64,000 bases of DNA from JBFWRK01 sp050248955 (GTDB lineage: Bacteria > Actinomycetota > Acidimicrobiia > Acidimicrobiales > Ilumatobacteraceae): the NCBI GenBank assembly GCA_050248955.1, contig JBFWRK010000008.1, forward strand, positions 62,001 to 126,000, written 5' to 3'. This document shows positions 25,861 to 34,665 of the stretch, piece by piece. Numbering within the stretch: the first letter of the stretch is position 1; every line of letters starts with the position of its first letter. Position numbers and translations under genes: made by a program. The notes below the pieces were generated by a model. That model did no database searches. It saw only the letters and a program-made list of their open reading frames with translations, and was not told where the DNA came from.

Positions 25861-27367
25861 GGCAGCGGTCCGCATGCCTGCGCTCCGCCGCGCCAGGGCC
25901 TCCGTGCGGTTGCGGGTGACGGCGGCGGTCGTCCTGCTCGTCGCGCTCGTGCTCGGCGCCGGCGCGGCGCTGCTGCTGCGCTCGGTCGAACGCTCCGTGC
26001 GGGATCAGGTCGAGGACGGCAATCGGGAGGCGCTCGGCCAGTTCACGATCGCGCTGCAGGGCGAGGGCTTCGGCGGGCCGCTGTCCGTGGCGACGTCCGG
26101 AGACCGGCTGATCCAGGTCTTCGGCACGAACGACCAACTGCTCGCTGCCTCGGTGCCCTCGGGGGTGGCAGGGCAGACGATGATCGTGCCGGTCGGCGAA
26201 GGGGGTGGGCAGGCCTTCGTGTCCACCCTGCCCGCCGACTACCTCGTCACCGAGGGGTACGTGGCGAGTGCGAGTGGTCCGGTCCGCATCCGCGCCGCCG
26301 CGCCGACGAGCAGCGCGGACATCAGCCTCGGAGCGATGCGCACGGCCCTGTGGTGGGTCGTGCCTGCCCTGGTCGCGATGATCGGCGGGCTGACGTGGTT
26401 GCTCGTCGGTCGGTCGCTGCGGCCGGTTGCCGCGCTCACGCGGCGTGTCGCGGAGATCTCGGCGACCACGCTGCACGAGCGCGTGCCCGAACCGGCGTCG
26501 CGCGACGAGGTCGGTCTCCTCGCCCGCACGATGAACGGGATGCTCGACCGGCTCGACGCCGCTGCGCGCCGTCAACGTGAGTTCGTGTCGGACGCGTCGC
26601 ACGAGCTGCGCTCGCCGCTGGCGTCGATCCGCACACAGGTGGAGGTCGCCGCGATGCCGTCCACGGACGTCGCGCTCACCGAGCTCACGACCGGGGTGCT
26701 CGCCGAGACCGACCGCCTCGATGCGATCGTCGCTGATCTGCTCACCCTCGCCCGCCGCGAGGAGGGCGCCGCCGCCGGTGACCTGTCGGTGCTCGACCTC
26801 GGTGAGATCGTGACGGACGAGGCAGCGCGGGTACGGCGGGTGCCGGTGGAGGTCCGCCTCGAAGCCGAGACCGGCGACGTTTTCGTCGAAGGGGAACCGG
26901 ACGGCCTGCGCAGGTCTGTCCGGCACTTGCTCGACAACGCGGCGCGGCACGCCGTCGAGCGGGTGACGGTCGAGGTGGGGCACGACGGCAATGGCGCGGC
27001 GACGCTGATCGTCGACGACGACGGCAACGGCGTGCCGGAGGAGGATCGTGCGCGCATCCTGGAACGCTTCGTCCGCCTCGACGAGGCCCGCTCCCGCGAT
27101 GCCGGCGGTGCCGGGCTCGGCCTCGCCGTCGTCCGCGAAGTCGTCGCTGGGCTGGGCGGTGACGTGGTCGTCGGTGATGCTCCTGCCGGCGGCGCTCGCT
27201 TCGAGCTCCGACTCCGTGCTGCTGCGGGCTCGTCGTCCGTTCTTCTCTGCTCAGAACCGTCAACGCCGCGCGTCTCCGCTCTCTGCCGGACGGGATGCGT
27301 CCGGGACGGAGCAGAGAACGTTGGGGGGACCTCACACAGGGTTGAGCGCGGCGACGGGGCGGGGTGA
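25853..27367 (+). CDS. Sensor histidine kinase with repeat-derived C-terminal tail
   Basis: 504-aa kinase. Two membrane helices (about 23-45 and 166-186) flank a ~120-residue sensor domain. HAMP follows, then the H-box FVSDASHELRSPLASIR (His about 249), N-box SVRHLLDNAARH, and G-boxes DDDGNGVPEEDRARI and GGAGLGLAVVREV. The ATPase fold ends near FELRLR at about residue 460. The last ~42 residues are encoded by direct repeat copy B and resemble no kinase sequence, so the native stop seems to have been lost when the repeat formed there. Kinase activity is probably unaffected. Confidence 0.92.
   Translation: MVEAAVRMPALRRARASVRLRVTAAVVLLVALVLGAGAALLLRSVERSVRDQVEDGNREALGQFTIALQGEGFGGPLSVATSGDRLIQVFGTNDQLLAASVPSGVAGQTMIVPVGEGGGQAFVSTLPADYLVTEGYVASASGPVRIRAAAPTSSADISLGAMRTALWWVVPALVAMIGGLTWLLVGRSLRPVAALTRRVAEISATTLHERVPEPASRDEVGLLARTMNGMLDRLDAAARRQREFVSDASHELRSPLASIRTQVEVAAMPSTDVALTELTTGVLAETDRLDAIVADLLTLARREEGAAAGDLSVLDLGEIVTDEAARVRRVPVEVRLEAETGDVFVEGEPDGLRRSVRHLLDNAARHAVERVTVEVGHDGNGAATLIVDDDGNGVPEEDRARILERFVRLDEARSRDAGGAGLGLAVVREVVAGLGGDVVVGDAPAGGARFELRLRAAAGSSSVLLCSEPSTPRVSALCRTGCVRDGAENVGGTSHRVERGDGAG
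27237..27359. repeat. Direct repeat copy B at the 3' end of the kinase gene
   Basis: About 123 bp nearly identical to 21335-21459. Its palindrome is imperfect here. On the reverse strand it still encodes the permease ending Pro-Val-Ala-Ala-Leu-Asn-Pro and a stop, although no permease gene lies here. Confidence 0.9.
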
Positions 27368-27401
27368 GCGTGCGGATCTCGTTCGCTCGTATGGTGCGAT
27401 C

Positions 27402-28457
27402 GTGCATCAATCGACCGTCGCCGTCTCCGCCGGCCGCCCCCACGACGAGGGTCAGCCGCTGAACCATCCGATCGTGCTCGCCTCGAACGTCCGGGGCGCG
27501 GCGGGGGAGTATGCCCGTACGCACGGCACGGCGACGTGGGCGGGGCTCGAGGAGGCCGTCGGCGCGCTCGAAGGCGGCACCGCGACGGCGTATGCAACCG
27601 GCATGGCCGCGGCGTCGGCGGTGCTGTTCGCACTCGCGCCGAAGGTGCTCGTCCTGCCGACCCACTCGTACCTCGGTGTGCGCGCGCTCGTCGATGAGCT
27701 GGTCGCTCAGGCCCGCCTCGAGGTGCGCCTCGTCGACGTCGCCGACACTGCGGCGGTCACCGCCGCCTCCGACGGCGCCGACGTCGTGTGGGTCGAGTCC
27801 CCGACGAACCCCACGCTCGACGTCGCCGATCTCCCGACCATCGCCGCGGCCGCTGCGGTCGCGGGTGCCCAGGTCGTGGTCGACAACACGTTCGCCACGC
27901 CGATCTGCGCGCAACCGCTCGACGACGGCGCGACGGTCGTCCTCCACAGCGGTACCAAGTTCATCGGCGGTCACAGCGACCTGATGATCGGGCTCGCCGT
28001 CACGCGCGACGACCGCGTCCACACGCGGCTGCGCCAGGCGCGGCTCGTCAACGGCGCGACACCGGGCGCGCTCGAAGCGTTCCTCGCGCTGCGGGGGGTC
28101 CGGACGCTGCCGCTGCGGATGGAGCGGTCGCAGGCGAACGCGGTGGTGCTCGTCGACCGGTTGCGCTCGCATCCGGCGGTCGCGGAGGTCCGCTACCCGG
28201 GCTTCGGGGCGATGGTCGCCTTCGTGATGCGCGGTGGCGCCGCCCCTGCTGATGCGGTCTGCTCGGGGGTGCAGCTGATGATCGAGGCGACGAGCCTGGG
28301 TGGCGTCGAGACGACACTCGAACGGCGCCAGAAGTACGCCGGTGACGCCCATGTGGCACCCGGGCTGATCCGGATGAGCGTCGGCATCGAGCACGTCGAC
28401 GACCTGTGGGCCGACCTCGATGGCGCGCTCGGGTCGGCAGCTAGCGTGACCGCGTGA
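27402..28457 (+). CDS. Cys/Met metabolism PLP-dependent enzyme
   Basis: 351-aa fold-type I PLP enzyme of the cystathionine gamma-synthase/gamma-lyase/methionine gamma-lyase family. The substrate-site VWVESPTNPTLDVADL and the PLP Lys in VVLHSGTKFIGGHSDLMIG are clear. RMSVGIEHVDDLWADLDGAL is the usual C-terminus. It is some 30-50 residues shorter than typical members. GTG 27402 gives HQSTVAVSAGRP, a family-like N-terminus. The stop overlaps the next start (GTGA), so it is co-transcribed with a 2OG oxygenase. The exact reaction is not decidable. Confidence 0.88.
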   Translation: MHQSTVAVSAGRPHDEGQPLNHPIVLASNVRGAAGEYARTHGTATWAGLEEAVGALEGGTATAYATGMAAASAVLFALAPKVLVLPTHSYLGVRALVDELVAQARLEVRLVDVADTAAVTAASDGADVVWVESPTNPTLDVADLPTIAAAAAVAGAQVVVDNTFATPICAQPLDDGATVVLHSGTKFIGGHSDLMIGLAVTRDDRVHTRLRQARLVNGATPGALEAFLALRGVRTLPLRMERSQANAVVLVDRLRSHPAVAEVRYPGFGAMVAFVMRGGAAPADAVCSGVQLMIEATSLGGVETTLERRQKYAGDAHVAPGLIRMSVGIEHVDDLWADLDGALGSAASVTA

Positions 28458-29422
28458 ACGAGATCCTCGACGTCGACCTCCTGGCCTTCGAACACAGCGA
28501 TCACTACCGGCGCAAGGCGGTCGTCGATGGTGTCCGCAGCAGCCTCACGACGGGCTTCGTGTACACGAGCCACGATCTGTCGGAGACACTGCTCGATGAC
28601 GCCTACGGCATGTTGCAGGACTTCTACACGCGGTCGCCCGAGGAGAAGCAGCGGTGCGTCGCCCCCGGCACCCACGGCCAGACCGGGTACACGGGACTGC
28701 TCGTGGAGACTGCCGCATCGTCCGACGTGCCCGACTGGAAGGAGATGTTGAACTGGGGCCGTGAGGTCCCTGCCGGGCATCCGTTGCGGCGGAACTTCCC
28801 GCAGAGCTACCCGGACCAGGTCCTCCCCGAGGCACTCGTGCCCGGCATCAGCGACGTGCTCTACCGGTTCCACGACTCGATCTTCGACCTGCAGCGTCGC
28901 TTCCTCAGGGTGATCGCCGAAGGCATCGGGTGTCACGAGAACTTCTTCGACGAGATGCTCACCGACGGCCCGACGCTCACGCGGTCGATCCGCTACCCGG
29001 CGATGGAAGAGTCACCAGGCGGCGCCCACGTCTGGGCCGGCGCCCACGGTGACATCAACCTCATCACCGCGCTCCCGCGGGCGACCGCGCCCGGGCTGCA
29101 GGTGCTCGTCGAGGACCGCTGGGTCGATGCGGTGGCGCCTGCCGGGCAGGTGATCATCAACACCGGGATGATGCTGGAGCGGTTGACGAACGGCGTCATC
29201 CCGACCGGCCAGCACCGGGTCGTCGCCGCGCCCGGGTACGCCGGCGAGCGCTACAGCGTCGTGCAGTTCTGCCATCCGACGCCGTGGACGCTGCTGCAGC
29301 CGATCCCGTCGTGCTGCACGCCGGAGCATCCGCAGCGCTTCAGCGGTGTCACCGCGGCGGACGCGCTCACGAAGGTGCTCTACGAGATCAACCTGATCGA
29401 GGACGCCCGCCGCGTGGGCTGA
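28454..29422 (+). CDS. 2-oxoglutarate/Fe(II) oxygenase, isopenicillin N synthase-like
   Basis: 322-aa oxygenase. The N-terminal DIOX_N region (VDGVRSSLTTGFVYTSHDLS) is followed by a jelly-roll with iron ligands His-x-Asp in GAHGDINLI and a distal His in TGQHRVV. The 2OG-binding Arg-x-Ser lies in ERYSVVQF. The family includes IPNS, ACC oxidase and plant-type hydroxylases. GTG 28454 overlaps the PLP enzyme stop, so the two probably act on the same amino acid or derived metabolite. Confidence 0.9.
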   Translation: MNEILDVDLLAFEHSDHYRRKAVVDGVRSSLTTGFVYTSHDLSETLLDDAYGMLQDFYTRSPEEKQRCVAPGTHGQTGYTGLLVETAASSDVPDWKEMLNWGREVPAGHPLRRNFPQSYPDQVLPEALVPGISDVLYRFHDSIFDLQRRFLRVIAEGIGCHENFFDEMLTDGPTLTRSIRYPAMEESPGGAHVWAGAHGDINLITALPRATAPGLQVLVEDRWVDAVAPAGQVIINTGMMLERLTNGVIPTGQHRVVAAPGYAGERYSVVQFCHPTPWTLLQPIPSCCTPEHPQRFSGVTAADALTKVLYEINLIEDARRVG

Positions 29423-29486
29423 CATGCGCCGTCGAAGGTGACCTGCGACCGCGCGAAGCTTCCCGGGGAGCGCGACGGTCGGGAGG

Positions 29487-32400
29487 GTGAGGGCGACGGT
29501 GACTGCGACGGGCGACACGAGCCGGGACCGTTCGAAGACCGCGCGTGAGCTGCGCATCGCACCGGTGATGACGGGTGGGACGAGCCTCGCGGTCTGGATG
29601 GGCGGCGTCACCGCCGAGCTGTATGACCTGCTGTGCACCGAGCCGGCGTGGAGTGCGGCCGACGAGTCCGAGGCGAGCGTCTACGCGCGGCTGCTCGCGC
29701 TGACCGACACGCGGCCCCTCGTCGACGTGATCACCGGGACGAGTGCCGGCGGGCTGAACGGCACGCTGCTCGCAGCGGCGCTGCGACTCGGCATCACCCC
29801 CGCAGCGTTCATGCGCCTGCGCGACACCTGGATGACCGTGGCAGACCTCGACAACCTGATGCGTTCACCGCAGGAGCCCAGCCCCGCGTCGCTGCTCAAG
29901 GGGGACGACTACTTCATGCCGAACGTCCTGGCGCTGATCGAGGGGTGGAAGCGCTCACCGGGGCGGGGCGAGGGCGAAACGGATCTGGACGTGGTGACGA
30001 CCGTGACCACGCTCCTCGCCGAGCCGAAGCACCGCGTGGACGACTTCGACGAGCCGATCAGTGAGGTGAGCCACGCCCAGCATCTGCGGTTCGTGAAGGA
30101 GCACTTCGCCGCCGACGGCTGGGAGCAGAAGCTCGCACTCGCCTCCCGGACCTCGGCGAGCATCCCCGGGGTCTTCGAGCCGAGCTACCTGCCGATCGGA
30201 GACGACGATGCGAAGGGCAGCAAGCGACCGAACTTCGCCGACAACGCATCGTTCTCGTCGAGCCGGTGGGCGGTGGACGGCGGCGTCGTCGTCAACCTGC
30301 CGCTGACCGAAGCCCTCGAACGGATCTTCGATCGGCGTTCCGACATCGAGGTCCGCCGGGCAGTGCTGTACGTGTCGCCGACGCCACCTGCGCCGAGCGC
30401 ACCTGCTCGACAGGACTTCGGCACGTCGCCGTCCATCCGTGAAGCGGTGAGCTCGATCGTCACGGCTCCGCGTGCCGAAGGCGTCGCCAGCGACATCGAC
30501 CAGATTCGCGGTCGGAACGCCGACTTCGAGCGGCAGGCTGCTGCGCGGCGCCACCTGGGCCCGATCGTGGCGTTGACCCTCTCGAGCGAGCCGGACGATG
30601 AGATCGCCTCGGCGTCGGTGTGGGCCGCCTACAGGAAGCGCCGCGCCACGGACTCGGTCGCGCAGACCATCGGCGAGATCCGGCGAGCGCTCCGTCAGGA
30701 GGCGTCGGATCTCGAAGAGACGCTCCGCGCGAGTCTCTACGCGCAGCGGCTCGCCCTGTTCCCGGCCGACCCGTACGGGATCCAGGCCCTGGAAGCACGC
30801 TGGGCATGGGGGATCAGGCCCGTCGAGCAAGCCATCTCGATCGGCTTGCGGTTGGTGGCACGCGCACAGCGGCTGCTGGTCGAGCCGCCGACCACGTTGA
30901 CGACTGCCAAGACCGCACTGTTCGACGCCCTCGAGACCGTGAACACGATCCGCGAGGAGGACCGCTGCTACTGGCAAGGGCGATACAGGACCCTGTCCGG
31001 GCAGCTCGCCGGCGCAGCGAAGTCCGATTGGGCGACGAAGCTGTCGACGTGGTCGTCCAAGGCGTACCAGGAATGGCTGGACGGTAACGGTGCCCAGTCC
31101 TTCGGGAAGTTGTTCGAGGCGCACCGAGAGGTTGCCGAGCAGCTCCTCGCAGCGCGTGCTGCGCTGATCGAAGCCGCCAGCCCGTCGGGCGACGATGGCG
31201 CGGCGCTGACGAACCCGCGCGCCGAGCTCGAGAGCGAGCTGCGCGTCCTGGATCTCCACCGAGGCACGCGGATCACGAGGGACCAGCTGCAGCAACGCCT
31301 GCTCGCCCTCCACGTCGCCCAGACCGTCGTGCTCGGCGACGTGATCGACCGCGAGCAGCCCGTCGAACTCATGCAGATCAGCTCGAACAGCAAGAACCTC
31401 CTCGATCCCGAGCGTTCTGCCGCGGACAAGCTCGCCGGTCCCGAGCTCGCCCGCCTCGGCGCCTTCCTCAAGCCGTCCTGGCGGGCGAACGACTGGATGT
31501 GGGGCCGGATGGACGGTGCCTACCGGCTCGTCGTGCTCCTCGCCGACCCACAGCGCATCCGCCAGCTCCACAGCACCGAGGAGCGGGCCAGGGACGCCGT
31601 CACGAAGGCGTGCAACGGCCATCTGCCACGCGATGTCGGCGAGGAGATCAAACGACTCTTCGCGGGAGGTGGCGATCGGATGCGGTCCATGCCAGCACTC
31701 GCTGCCCACCTCGCCGAGCAGGTGCAGACGAAGATCGCCTGCGAGGAGCTGCCGAACGTGGCCGACGCCATCGAGCGGTCGCGGGGCAACGAATCGGAGA
31801 CCCGGGCGTTCAGGCGGGCCTATGACGCAGCGCTGGACAAGGGCGGACTGCCACTTGATCGGGCGAAGGACCTCGTCCGCCAGATGCACATCGGCACCGA
31901 GACGGTCCGCACCGAGCTCGGTTTCGGAACGCTCAACCGGCTGACGACACGCGGCGCGTCGGTGGTCGTGAACGCGCTCACCGGCACGCACTCCGGTGTG
32001 CCGGTGCTGCCGCGGGTGTTGCGCCCGTTGCGGGCGCCGCTCCACGCCGTCGCCAGCCTCGTGTCGGTGATGGTCGGCGACTCGCCGCTGTCGAGGGCGG
32101 TCGCCGCCTTCGTCCTCGCCGTCGCCGGCGCGATCGTGTCGTTGGAGCTCGTCGGGATCGACGTACCGACCGGGACGTTCGCGATCTCGGCGATTCTGTT
32201 GACCGGGCTCGTGGTCGTCGCGATGCTCCGGTCCGGGTTCGTCTGGTTGGGTGCCTGCGTCCTTGCGGGGGCGGCGGTCGTCGGGCTCACACTGGTCGGC
32301 AGCGATCTCCGCCCGGTCGTCTACACGATCGTCGGTGAGACGACGACGCCGATCGAGTCCGGCTCGTTCGTCGACTTCGGCGACGGCGTCATCCTGCAGA

Positions 32401-32945
32401 TCACGAGCGGTGAGCGCGTGCAGACCATCGAGATCCCGGAGCCGGGCACCGTGGAGTTCAGGACCGGCGGCACGATCAAACGACCGAGCCTCGAGCACCC
32501 CGATGGCTGGAAGCGCTGGGGCTTCGAGAACCCGGAGGGCGTCACCGTGTTCCAGGTCGTCGTCTGGGGTCTTGCCGCCGCCATCGCCGTGCGAGGTGTC
32601 CGGCTCCTGCGCGCCGCCGGGTGGTTCGGGCTGCTCTGGCGATGGGCGGTGGCCGCCGGCATGGCAGTGGTCGCGGCGATCTCGAAGCCGTACTTCGAGA
32701 AGGTCTTCGAAGGCAAAAAGGGCGACAACGAGCTCAAGGACAGGGTCATGTCCGTTGCCGAGGCCCTCGAGGGGTACAGCCTCGAGGTCGTCCTGCTCGT
32801 GATCGTCGGCATTGCCGTCGTGCTCGCGCTCGGCACCGACCTCGTGTTCAGCAGGACCGCTCGCCGGATGGCGCGCGCTGCTCGGTCGACGTGGCGGGAG
32901 GGGACCCGTCGTGTCAGAGAGCTCGTCGGCGCGCGAACGAACTAG
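29487..32945 (+). CDS. Patatin-like phospholipase with large C-terminal membrane region (DUF3376-type)
   Basis: 1152-aa protein. The patatin catalytic domain (about residues 20-300) has the oxyanion loop MTGGTSLAVWMGG, nucleophile Ser in GTSAGGLNG and catalytic Asp in VDGGVVVNLPL. A long helical middle region (about 300-830, DUF3376-like) follows. The C-terminus has several membrane helices (AVAAFVLAVAGAIVSLEL, ILLTGLVVVAML and others) and a small beta-rich extracytoplasmic segment near residue 960. Probably a membrane-attached lipid acyl hydrolase. It overlaps the CPBP protease gene by 35 bp. Starts at GTG 29487. Confidence 0.88.
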   Translation: MRATVTATGDTSRDRSKTARELRIAPVMTGGTSLAVWMGGVTAELYDLLCTEPAWSAADESEASVYARLLALTDTRPLVDVITGTSAGGLNGTLLAAALRLGITPAAFMRLRDTWMTVADLDNLMRSPQEPSPASLLKGDDYFMPNVLALIEGWKRSPGRGEGETDLDVVTTVTTLLAEPKHRVDDFDEPISEVSHAQHLRFVKEHFAADGWEQKLALASRTSASIPGVFEPSYLPIGDDDAKGSKRPNFADNASFSSSRWAVDGGVVVNLPLTEALERIFDRRSDIEVRRAVLYVSPTPPAPSAPARQDFGTSPSIREAVSSIVTAPRAEGVASDIDQIRGRNADFERQAAARRHLGPIVALTLSSEPDDEIASASVWAAYRKRRATDSVAQTIGEIRRALRQEASDLEETLRASLYAQRLALFPADPYGIQALEARWAWGIRPVEQAISIGLRLVARAQRLLVEPPTTLTTAKTALFDALETVNTIREEDRCYWQGRYRTLSGQLAGAAKSDWATKLSTWSSKAYQEWLDGNGAQSFGKLFEAHREVAEQLLAARAALIEAASPSGDDGAALTNPRAELESELRVLDLHRGTRITRDQLQQRLLALHVAQTVVLGDVIDREQPVELMQISSNSKNLLDPERSAADKLAGPELARLGAFLKPSWRANDWMWGRMDGAYRLVVLLADPQRIRQLHSTEERARDAVTKACNGHLPRDVGEEIKRLFAGGGDRMRSMPALAAHLAEQVQTKIACEELPNVADAIERSRGNESETRAFRRAYDAALDKGGLPLDRAKDLVRQMHIGTETVRTELGFGTLNRLTTRGASVVVNALTGTHSGVPVLPRVLRPLRAPLHAVASLVSVMVGDSPLSRAVAAFVLAVAGAIVSLELVGIDVPTGTFAISAILLTGLVVVAMLRSGFVWLGACVLAGAAVVGLTLVGSDLRPVVYTIVGETTTPIESGSFVDFGDGVILQITSGERVQTIEIPEPGTVEFRTGGTIKRPSLEHPDGWKRWGFENPEGVTVFQVVVWGLAAAIAVRGVRLLRAAGWFGLLWRWAVAAGMAVVAAISKPYFEKVFEGKKGDNELKDRVMSVAEALEGYSLEVVLLVIVGIAVVLALGTDLVFSRTARRMARAARSTWREGTRRVRELVGARTN

Positions 32946-33897
32946 CAACGCGTCGCACTCGTCGTGGCACTGGCTGCGGCGCTGGTCGTGGCGGGACGAG
33001 GCGATCGTCGTCGTCATGGCGGTCGCGTTGCCCGGCGTGAAGCTGGCGGCGACGCTCGGCGACTGGTGGAACATCGCGGTGAAGATCGCCGTCGCCGCCA
33101 GCGCCGTCGCCGTCGCTGTCGCCGTGCTCGTTCGGTCCGAGACCCGGCGCGAGGATGGTGCCGCGGCGCTCGGATTCCTGCCGCTGTACCCGGTGCGGCG
33201 GAACGGGTGGCAGGTCGTGCGTGCTGCATCGGGGCTCGTCGCGCTGGCACTGCTCGTCGCAGCCGTGCTCCTCCAGGGTTCCGGTCGGAGCGCCGCCGGG
33301 TGGGCGCTCGTCGCGATCGGCGGGGCGGCGTGGGTCGCGCTGTGCGTCGTCGCCTACACCCGCGAGGCGTGGTGGCGCCCCGATGCCGTTCGACGTCGGG
33401 TGGCAGCGGCGAAGGGGAACGCCGAGCGGCTCGCGAAGGTCGGTAGCTCGGCGACTGCCGGCCTCGACCACACCGTGCTGTGGACCGTCACCCCGCTCGT
33501 GCTCGCGTCGATCGGCACCATGACGGCGCTGGAGATCGGGAACGATCGGAGCGCGCTCGGCGGTGCCGCGCTGGCCGAGCTGATCCTGTTGACCGCGCTC
33601 GGCGAAGAGCTGATCTTCCGCGGCGCGTTGCTCACGATCGCCCACCGGTCGCTGCCGACGTGGTGGGCGCACTGGGTGACGGCGCTCTCGTTCGGGCTCT
33701 GGCACGTCGGCGACTCGCTCACCGGGAGCGAGGGGTCATCGCTCTCGGTCCGCCTGTGGGCCCTGGCCGGCACGGTCGTGCTCACCACTGCCGGCGGGCT
33801 GGTGTTCACCTGGCTCCGCTACCGGACCCGAACGCTGCTCGGCCCAGTGCTCGGCCACATCGCGACGAACCTGCCCGGGCTCGCGCTCGGGCTGTGA
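32911..33897 (+). CDS. CPBP family intramembrane metalloprotease
   Basis: 328-aa membrane protein of the ABI/CPBP (Rce1-like) family. The conserved EELIFRGALL (about residues 230-239) carries the catalytic Glu pair and Arg. The second motif has His in FGLWHVGD and the third His in LGHIATNLPG. About eight membrane helices. GTG 32911 was chosen over the longer frame because it gives a normal N-terminus; it lies inside the 3' end of the patatin gene. Some family members prenyl-process proteins or give bacteriocin immunity, but the role here is unknown. Confidence 0.88.
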   Translation: MSESSSARERTSNASHSSWHWLRRWSWRDEAIVVVMAVALPGVKLAATLGDWWNIAVKIAVAASAVAVAVAVLVRSETRREDGAAALGFLPLYPVRRNGWQVVRAASGLVALALLVAAVLLQGSGRSAAGWALVAIGGAAWVALCVVAYTREAWWRPDAVRRRVAAAKGNAERLAKVGSSATAGLDHTVLWTVTPLVLASIGTMTALEIGNDRSALGGAALAELILLTALGEELIFRGALLTIAHRSLPTWWAHWVTALSFGLWHVGDSLTGSEGSSLSVRLWALAGTVVLTTAGGLVFTWLRYRTRTLLGPVLGHIATNLPGLALGL

Positions 33898-33901
33898 CCG
33901 G

Positions 33902-34603
33902 TCAGACGCGGGCTGGGAGCTGACCCTCGACCCAGCGTTGGAGCGCAGGGCCGCTCTCGACGCTGGTGATCAGGGCGTGGCGGGGTGCCGTGCCGTTGTG
34001 CACGACGACGTGCCACAGGCGCTGCGTGTCGACGACGAAGCGGGCGCCACGGTGCAGCGGTACCCGCACCTCGGTCGTCGGATCCGGCAGCCCGTCGGGC
34101 CCGTTGTCCATGAGGAGCATGTAGCTGTCGGGGTTGTCGGTCAGCTCGACCCACATCCGCACGACCCAACCCTCGTTCTCTGGGTTGAACCGGTTGTTGT
34201 CATCGCGATGGATGCTGCGCATCGCCGTCTCGCGGTCCTGCGGTTCGAGCTTGATGATCCGCACGCGGCCGAAGTTCGCGCCGACGTCGTCGACGTACCG
34301 CCGCAGCGTCGGCGACTGCTCGGCGTTCGACGTCCAGAGCGCGTCCTTGTCGGTCTTGCCCTTGTCCCAGAAGCCTCGGCAGTCGAGCTGGCCGTCGGCA
34401 CTCGCCAGCGGCGCGAAGTTGGTGTCACCGCCGCTCTTCCAGTCCAGGTACTCGAGCGACTCCCACTCGGACGGCGGCACCTCGAACGGCGCGTCGGCGA
34501 GTTGCACGAAGCCGGTGGCCTCGAGGACGTCGAGTCGGGGGTGGAGGGTCTGCAAGGGGATCTTGACGGACCAGTGGTCGGCGTTCGGCCAGAAACCTGC
34601 CAT
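33902..34603 (-). CDS. Aspartyl/asparaginyl beta-hydroxylase-like 2OG oxygenase
   Basis: 233-aa soluble protein. A candidate iron site is His-x-Asp in MRSIHRDDNN, with distal His in RLWHVVVHNGT and Arg in PRHALITSVE, the order seen in the AspH/proline hydroxylase-like branch of 2OG oxygenases. VRIIKLEPQDRE resembles the strand before the HxD motif in that group. ATG 34603 (MAGFWPNADHW) starts the conserved-looking region; longer readings run into the next gene. Substrate unknown. Stands alone, convergent with the CPBP gene. Confidence 0.7.
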   Translation of the reverse strand: MAGFWPNADHWSVKIPLQTLHPRLDVLEATGFVQLADAPFEVPPSEWESLEYLDWKSGGDTNFAPLASADGQLDCRGFWDKGKTDKDALWTSNAEQSPTLRRYVDDVGANFGRVRIIKLEPQDRETAMRSIHRDDNNRFNPENEGWVVRMWVELTDNPDSYMLLMDNGPDGLPDPTTEVRVPLHRGARFVVDTQRLWHVVVHNGTAPRHALITSVESGPALQRWVEGQLPARV

Positions 34604-34665
34604 GGCCGGGAGTCTAGGGACGGACCCACCCCGCGACCCGGGCACAAGGTCACATCGCCGTCGGT

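Noticed and set aside
21335..27359. Composite transposon
   Set aside because: The bounding repeats carry no transposase gene or target-site duplication; they are short and contain gene ends.
29955..33074. 1039-aa minus-strand open frame
   Set aside because: Antisense shadow of the patatin gene, which has full catalytic motifs on the plus strand.
29487..33897. Phage-defence system
   Set aside because: No nucleotide-sensing cyclase, toxin sensor or defence neighbours; patatin and CPBP alone are not sufficient evidence.
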